Below, piece after piece: positions 15,427-18,291 of a stretch of 18,291 nucleotides of DNA. The stretch is from positions 1-18,291 of the forward strand of contig JABFST010000339.1 of NCBI GenBank assembly GCA_013140465.1, read 5' to 3'. A program made the translations under genes and the position numbers. The first letter of the stretch is position 1, and the number at the start of each line of letters is the position of its first letter. The notes under the pieces are model-generated. The model was not told the DNA's origin, did not search any database, and saw nothing but the letters and a program-made list of their open reading frames with translations. This stretch comes from Methylococcaceae bacterium. GTDB lineage: Bacteria > Pseudomonadota > Gammaproteobacteria > Methylococcales > Methylomonadaceae.

Positions 15427-15666
15427 TTAGAACATAGGGTTATGGTCGTGGCTTTCGCCTACCCGATGCAGTAAGGTGATGTTATCGACGGTGACGTGTC
15501 CGGCGGCAATTTCGCGCAATGCCAGTACGGTGTCCTTATCTTTGCCGCGTGGTAAAAACTCAGTTGCGCCGTGGCTTAATTGGCGGGCACGCGTGCTTGC
15601 CAATAACACCAGTTTGAAACGGTTTTCAACATGTTCTAAACAATCTTCGATGGTAACTCTAGCCAT
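15427..15666 (-). CDS. rpoZ: RNA polymerase omega subunit
   Basis: A 79-residue omega subunit that chaperones the beta-prime subunit during RNA polymerase assembly and forms part of a ppGpp-binding site in enterobacteria. The N-terminal [20 protein letters not shown] and the following LASTRARQL are diagnostic. The C-terminal [16 protein letters not shown] is also typical. An AGG lies within 12 nt upstream of the ATG. It is directly upstream of spoT, the usual gammaproteobacterial partner. The gmk gene that commonly precedes rpoZ is replaced here by pgk, 129 bp away. Confidence 0.97.
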   Translation of the reverse strand: MARVTIEDCLEHVENRFKLVLLASTRARQLSHGATEFLPRGKDKDTVLALREIAAGHVTVDNITLLHRVGESHDHNPMF

Positions 15667-15701
15667 TAGTAAACCTAGTTAAGTAAAAAAATCAGTTTGC
15701 A

Positions 15702-15729
15702 GTACACAGTACAAGGTACAGGGTGCAGG
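15702..15729. repeat. Four tandem degenerate heptamers upstream of rpoZ
   Basis: GTACACA, GTACAAG, GTACAGG and GTGCAGG follow one another in exact 7-nt steps. The tract lies 36 bp upstream of the rpoZ start, where a promoter should be. The drift in the last two positions from copy to copy suggests an old heptamer expansion. No function is known. Confidence 0.6.
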
Positions 15730-15752
15730 GGGTTAGGTCAAGTTGCAAAGCA

Positions 15753-15782
15753 CTGTAGGGGTATAAGCTTAGTCCCCTACAG
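15753..15782. repeat. Inverted repeat just downstream of pgk
   Basis: CTGTAGGGG (15753-15761) and CCCCTACAG (15774-15782) form a perfect 9-bp stem around a 12-nt loop containing AAGCTT. It lies 13 nt beyond the pgk stop on the minus strand. Downstream on that strand the sequence is TGCTTTGC and not a T-run, so it is at best a weak or factor-assisted terminator or a 3'-end stabiliser for pgk mRNA. Confidence 0.5.
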
Positions 15783-15795
15783 GCCCCGCTTGCCG

Positions 15796-16968
15796 TTAAG
15801 CGCGTGACTTTAATATCGCGACGGCTGGCAGTTCTTTACCTTCCAGGAACTCTAAAAAGGCACCGCCACCAGTAGAGGTGTAGGACACTTGTTCGCTGAT
15901 GTTGTATTTGTCGATAGCCGCCAAGGTATCGCCGCCACCCGCTATCGAAAACGCAGGGCTTTCGGCGATAGCCGTTGCCAAGGCTTGCGTGCCGTGGCTG
16001 AATTGTTCAATTTCAAACACGCCGACCGGGCCGTTCCAAACGATCGTGCCGGCCGATTTGATAAGTTCGGCATATTGCTTGGCAGTGTCGGGGCCGATGT
16101 CCAAAATCAGGTCGTCGGCTTCTACGTCGGCTACTTTTTTAACGGTGGCGACGGCTGTTTCTGAAAATTCTTTGGCGCACACCACGTCTACCGGAATGGG
16201 AATGTCCGAACCCGCTTGTTTGGCGGCGGCAATCAGGCGTTGTGCCTCTTCCACCAAATCGGCCTCATACAAAGATTTGCCGACAGGGAAACCCGCAGCG
16301 GCAATAAAGGTGTTGGCAATACCGCCACCGACGATCAATTGATCGACTTTTTCGGACAACGATTTTAACACGGTCAGTTTGGTGGACACTTTAGAGCCGC
16401 CGACGATGGCGATTAATGGCTTGGTTGGCGTTTCCAAGGCTTTGCCCAAGGCATCCAATTCGCTGGCGAGTAAGGGGCCCGCGCAAACTTGTGGCGCAAA
16501 TTTAGCGACGCTATGGGTAGACGCTTGTGCGCGGTGGGCCGTACCGAAGGCATCCATCACAAAGATGTCGCACAAGGCCGCCATTTTTTGGCCTAGTTCG
16601 TCGCTGTTTTTTTCTTCGCCGACATTAAAACGCACGTTTTCGCATAAAACCACTTCGCCCGGCGCGATTTCAATACCGTCCAGCCAGTCTTTTTCTAAGC
16701 GGACGGGTATGCCCAAAAGTTTAGTCAAGCTATCGGCTACGGGTTTTAATGAAGAAGCTTCGTCATACTGGCCTTCAACCGGACGGCCCAAATGTGACAA
16801 TAACATCACCGCCGCCCCAGCCGCCAAGGCTTGTTGGATGGTGGGCACGCTAGCTTGGATGCGCAGGTCGCTGGTGACAACGCCATTTTTAACAGGGACA
16901 TTTAAATCTTGGCGGATTAATACGCGCTTTCCGGCCAAATCCAGATCAACCATTCTTTTAATCGACAT
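15796..16968 (-). CDS. pgk: Phosphoglycerate kinase
   Basis: A 390-residue glycolytic enzyme that transfers phosphate between 1,3-bisphosphoglycerate and ADP. The N-domain has [10 protein letters not shown] (16-25; D21 and N23 bind the phosphoglycerate), the R35 region, and SHLGRP (57-62). The hinge and C-domain contain [11 protein letters not shown] and [10 protein letters not shown], the nucleotide-binding GGGDT (344-348) and the C-terminal [14 protein letters not shown] with GGG at 367-369. The length is the bacterial norm. A purine-rich AAGAGAG stretch precedes the ATG. It follows the redoxin gene after about 29 bp and probably shares its transcript. It is not next to other glycolytic genes in this window. 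Confidence 0.97.
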   Translation of the reverse strand: MSIKRMVDLDLAGKRVLIRQDLNVPVKNGVVTSDLRIQASVPTIQQALAAGAAVMLLSHLGRPVEGQYDEASSLKPVADSLTKLLGIPVRLEKDWLDGIEIAPGEVVLCENVRFNVGEEKNSDELGQKMAALCDIFVMDAFGTAHRAQASTHSVAKFAPQVCAGPLLASELDALGKALETPTKPLIAIVGGSKVSTKLTVLKSLSEKVDQLIVGGGIANTFIAAAGFPVGKSLYEADLVEEAQRLIAAAKQAGSDIPIPVDVVCAKEFSETAVATVKKVADVEADDLILDIGPDTAKQYAELIKSAGTIVWNGPVGVFEIEQFSHGTQALATAIAESPAFSIAGGGDTLAAIDKYNISEQVSYTSTGGGAFLEFLEGKELPAVAILKSRA

Positions 16969-16997
16969 ATTTCACTCTCTTATTGTGTAGTAAGTAT

Positions 16998-17549
16998 TTA
17001 TTTCCATTTGATGGAGCAACCCATGCTTGGAATTTGTGCTTGTGGGCCGTGGCCTGTCGTCGCAACCAACTTCATGGCCTCAAAGAGGTCGCGGTGCGCA
17101 TCGGCGGGCGCGGCCTCGTTGCGGCTGGCATCTAAACGGCCCCTGTATTGCAGGGTTAAGTCTGCATTATAACCAAAAAAATCAGGCGTGCAGACAGCAT
17201 TGTAGTGTTTGGCTATGGCTTGGCTTTCGTCTAATAAATAAGGAAAGCTAAAGTCCAGGCGTTCGGCTAAAGCCTTCATGTTGTCGAATGAATCTTCGGG
17301 GTAGTCGGCAACATTATTGGACATGATCGCCACCGAGCCTATGCCCCATTGCTTAAGTTCTAGGGCATCCCTGACGATGCGGTCTTGCACGGCCTTTACA
17401 TACGGGCAATGGTTGCAGATAAACATCACCAACAAACCGTTTTCGCCTTTGCACTCGGACAAAGACCAAGTGCGCCCATCTACGCCCGGCAGTTTAAAGT
17501 CAATGGCGGGCAAACCAAATTCACAGACTGGGGGTATCACTAATGCCAT
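16998..17549 (-). CDS. Thioredoxin-fold redoxin (AhpC/TSA-like) with CNHC motif
   Basis: A 183-residue predicted cytoplasmic thiol protein. After a beta-hairpin opening (FKLPGVDGRTWSL) comes VMFICNHCPYVKAV, in which C45 and C48 form a CxxC redox pair in the usual position after the first core strand. The later cis-proline loop is in NAVCTPDFFGYNAD. The layout matches small thioredoxin-like proteins of unknown substrate found in many proteobacteria. A third cysteine lies just before that proline. The start at 17549 (MALVIPP) is chosen because AGGAGA (complement of 17554-17559) lies 4 nt upstream. An in-frame ATG at 17570 would place this ribosome site inside the gene. pgk follows 29 bp after the stop. 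Confidence 0.82.
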   Translation of the reverse strand: MALVIPPVCEFGLPAIDFKLPGVDGRTWSLSECKGENGLLVMFICNHCPYVKAVQDRIVRDALELKQWGIGSVAIMSNNVADYPEDSFDNMKALAERLDFSFPYLLDESQAIAKHYNAVCTPDFFGYNADLTLQYRGRLDASRNEAAPADAHRDLFEAMKLVATTGHGPQAQIPSMGCSIKWK

Positions 17550-17658
17550 AAGGTCTCCTGGGATTTTCATATATAGTGTTAATCTACTTTAAACTCCCTC
17601 TACCTCAGAGAGAGGGGATTTAATAATTGCGCGTAAACATTCAGTCCCACTCCTTTAT

Positions 17659-18291
17659 TTACGCGGCATTATGCGGGCTTTGCAAATAACTTTCGGCTTG
17701 CATTTCCATCAGCCGCGACACGGTGCGCTGAAACTCAAAAGCACCATCGCCTTGGGTGTACAGTTCAGCGGGTGCCACTTCAGCGGTACACACCAGCTTT
17801 ACTTTGTGTTCATACAAGGCATCGATTAACAGCATAAAGCGTTTGGCTTCGTTGCGTTTTTCTGGCCCCAATTGCGGGATGCTCGCCAAAATAACGGCAC
17901 CAAATTCATTGGCAATCTCGTTGTAATCGGCAGGGCCTAAAGGGGTGGCGCAAAGTTCAGCAAACGAACTTAGCGCCACATCGCCGTGTACCGCCGTCAG
18001 TTTCAATTCGCGCCCCAGTACGGTTAACAAGCCAGCCTCGCGCACGGCAAAATTGCTTAATTCATCATAACTGTGTTGGATAAAGGCATCGGCACCGTCA
18101 CCTAGCGGGTAATAATAACGGGTTTCCAAGCTCCGCAAGTGCATCAGCCGATAATCGGTAGCCGCCAGCAGTTCAATGGTGTGGGCCTCGGCTTGTAGGC
18201 GTTTGCTAAATAATAAAAACTGTTCGCGCTGTAAGCCGCCTTGGTATAAATCATCGGGATGGCGGTTAGAGGTAAACACCACATACAGCCC
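17659..18291 (-). CDS. zapE: Cell division protein ZapE / AFG1-like ATPase, C-terminal part (truncated by window edge)
   Basis: The 210 C-terminal residues of a P-loop ATPase of the AFG1/ZapE family, which in E. coli acts at the constricting Z-ring. The frame runs open to the window end. The visible part starts just before the sensor region VVFTSNRHPDDLYQGGLQR, a near-perfect family signature (TSNxxPxxLYxxGLQR). It continues with AATDYRLM, ARRF-like EAKRFMLLIDALYEHKVKLVCTAE and the closing FEFQRTVSRLMEMQAESYL. Walker A and B lie outside the window, so roughly 150 or more N-terminal residues are missing. The following 88-109 bp on the left contain a 6-bp inverted repeat (17596-17616) without a good T-run. 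Confidence 0.93.
   Translation of the reverse strand, partial: GLYVVFTSNRHPDDLYQGGLQREQFLLFSKRLQAEAHTIELLAATDYRLMHLRSLETRYYYPLGDGADAFIQHSYDELSNFAVREAGLLTVLGRELKLTAVHGDVALSSFAELCATPLGPADYNEIANEFGAVILASIPQLGPEKRNEAKRFMLLIDALYEHKVKLVCTAEVAPAELYTQGDGAFEFQRTVSRLMEMQAESYLQSPHNAA

Noticed and set aside
15753..15782. Perfect 9-bp stem called as a rho-independent terminator of pgk
   Set aside because: No T-run follows the stem on the minus strand, so it is kept only as an inverted repeat.
17596..17616. CCCTCT/AGAGGG inverted repeat between zapE and the redoxin gene as a terminator
   Set aside because: The stem is only 6 bp and is followed by AGTTTAAAGT and not a T-run; too weak to call.

Overview
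The window comes from a gammaproteobacterial chromosome with roughly 50% GC. It carries housekeeping and phosphate genes: SpoT-type (p)ppGpp enzyme, RpoZ, ZapE, PbpC and a PstC/PstA pair with large periplasmic extensions. No gene here fixes the genus. The style resembles Methylococcales-like gammaproteobacteria, but that is only an impression. All protein identifications rest on reading motifs, without a database search.

Layout from left to right. (1) 1-1170, minus strand: a DCC-family redox protein followed by the N-terminal 249 residues of SbcD, cut by the window edge. (2) 1233-3411: a CHAD-domain protein (minus) diverging from a SixA-type phosphohistidine phosphatase (plus). (3) 3450-10374, plus strand: a complete high-affinity phosphate locus, pstS, then a strong terminator, then pstC-pstA-pstB-phoU. 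Two Pho-box promoters of identical geometry precede pstS and pstC; the second sits directly after the terminator. (4) 10430-10476: a REP-like palindrome between the convergent phoU and pbpC. (5) 10506-12818, minus: penicillin-binding protein 1C. (6) 12894-13162: a 253-bp non-coding element with 12-bp perfect terminal inverted repeats and an 8-bp target duplication, packed with two different tandem arrays around a perfect hairpin. (7) 13239-17549, minus: a redoxin, pgk, rpoZ and spoT. (8) 17659-18291, minus: the C-terminal part of ZapE, cut by the window edge.

The left half reads as a phosphate-homeostasis neighbourhood. PstSCAB imports phosphate and PhoU gates the signal to PhoR/PhoB, which are not in this window. 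CHAD domains are known to bind polyphosphate, and SixA removes phosphate from histidine. A weaker Pho-box-like site in front of the CHAD gene suggests, without proving, that it belongs to the same regulon.

The most unusual structure is the small mobile element upstream of pbpC. It has the anatomy of a MITE (terminal inverted repeats plus target duplication), yet its interior is a REP-type hairpin whose two arms have been amplified separately, with a 23-bp period on one side and a 20-bp period on the other.
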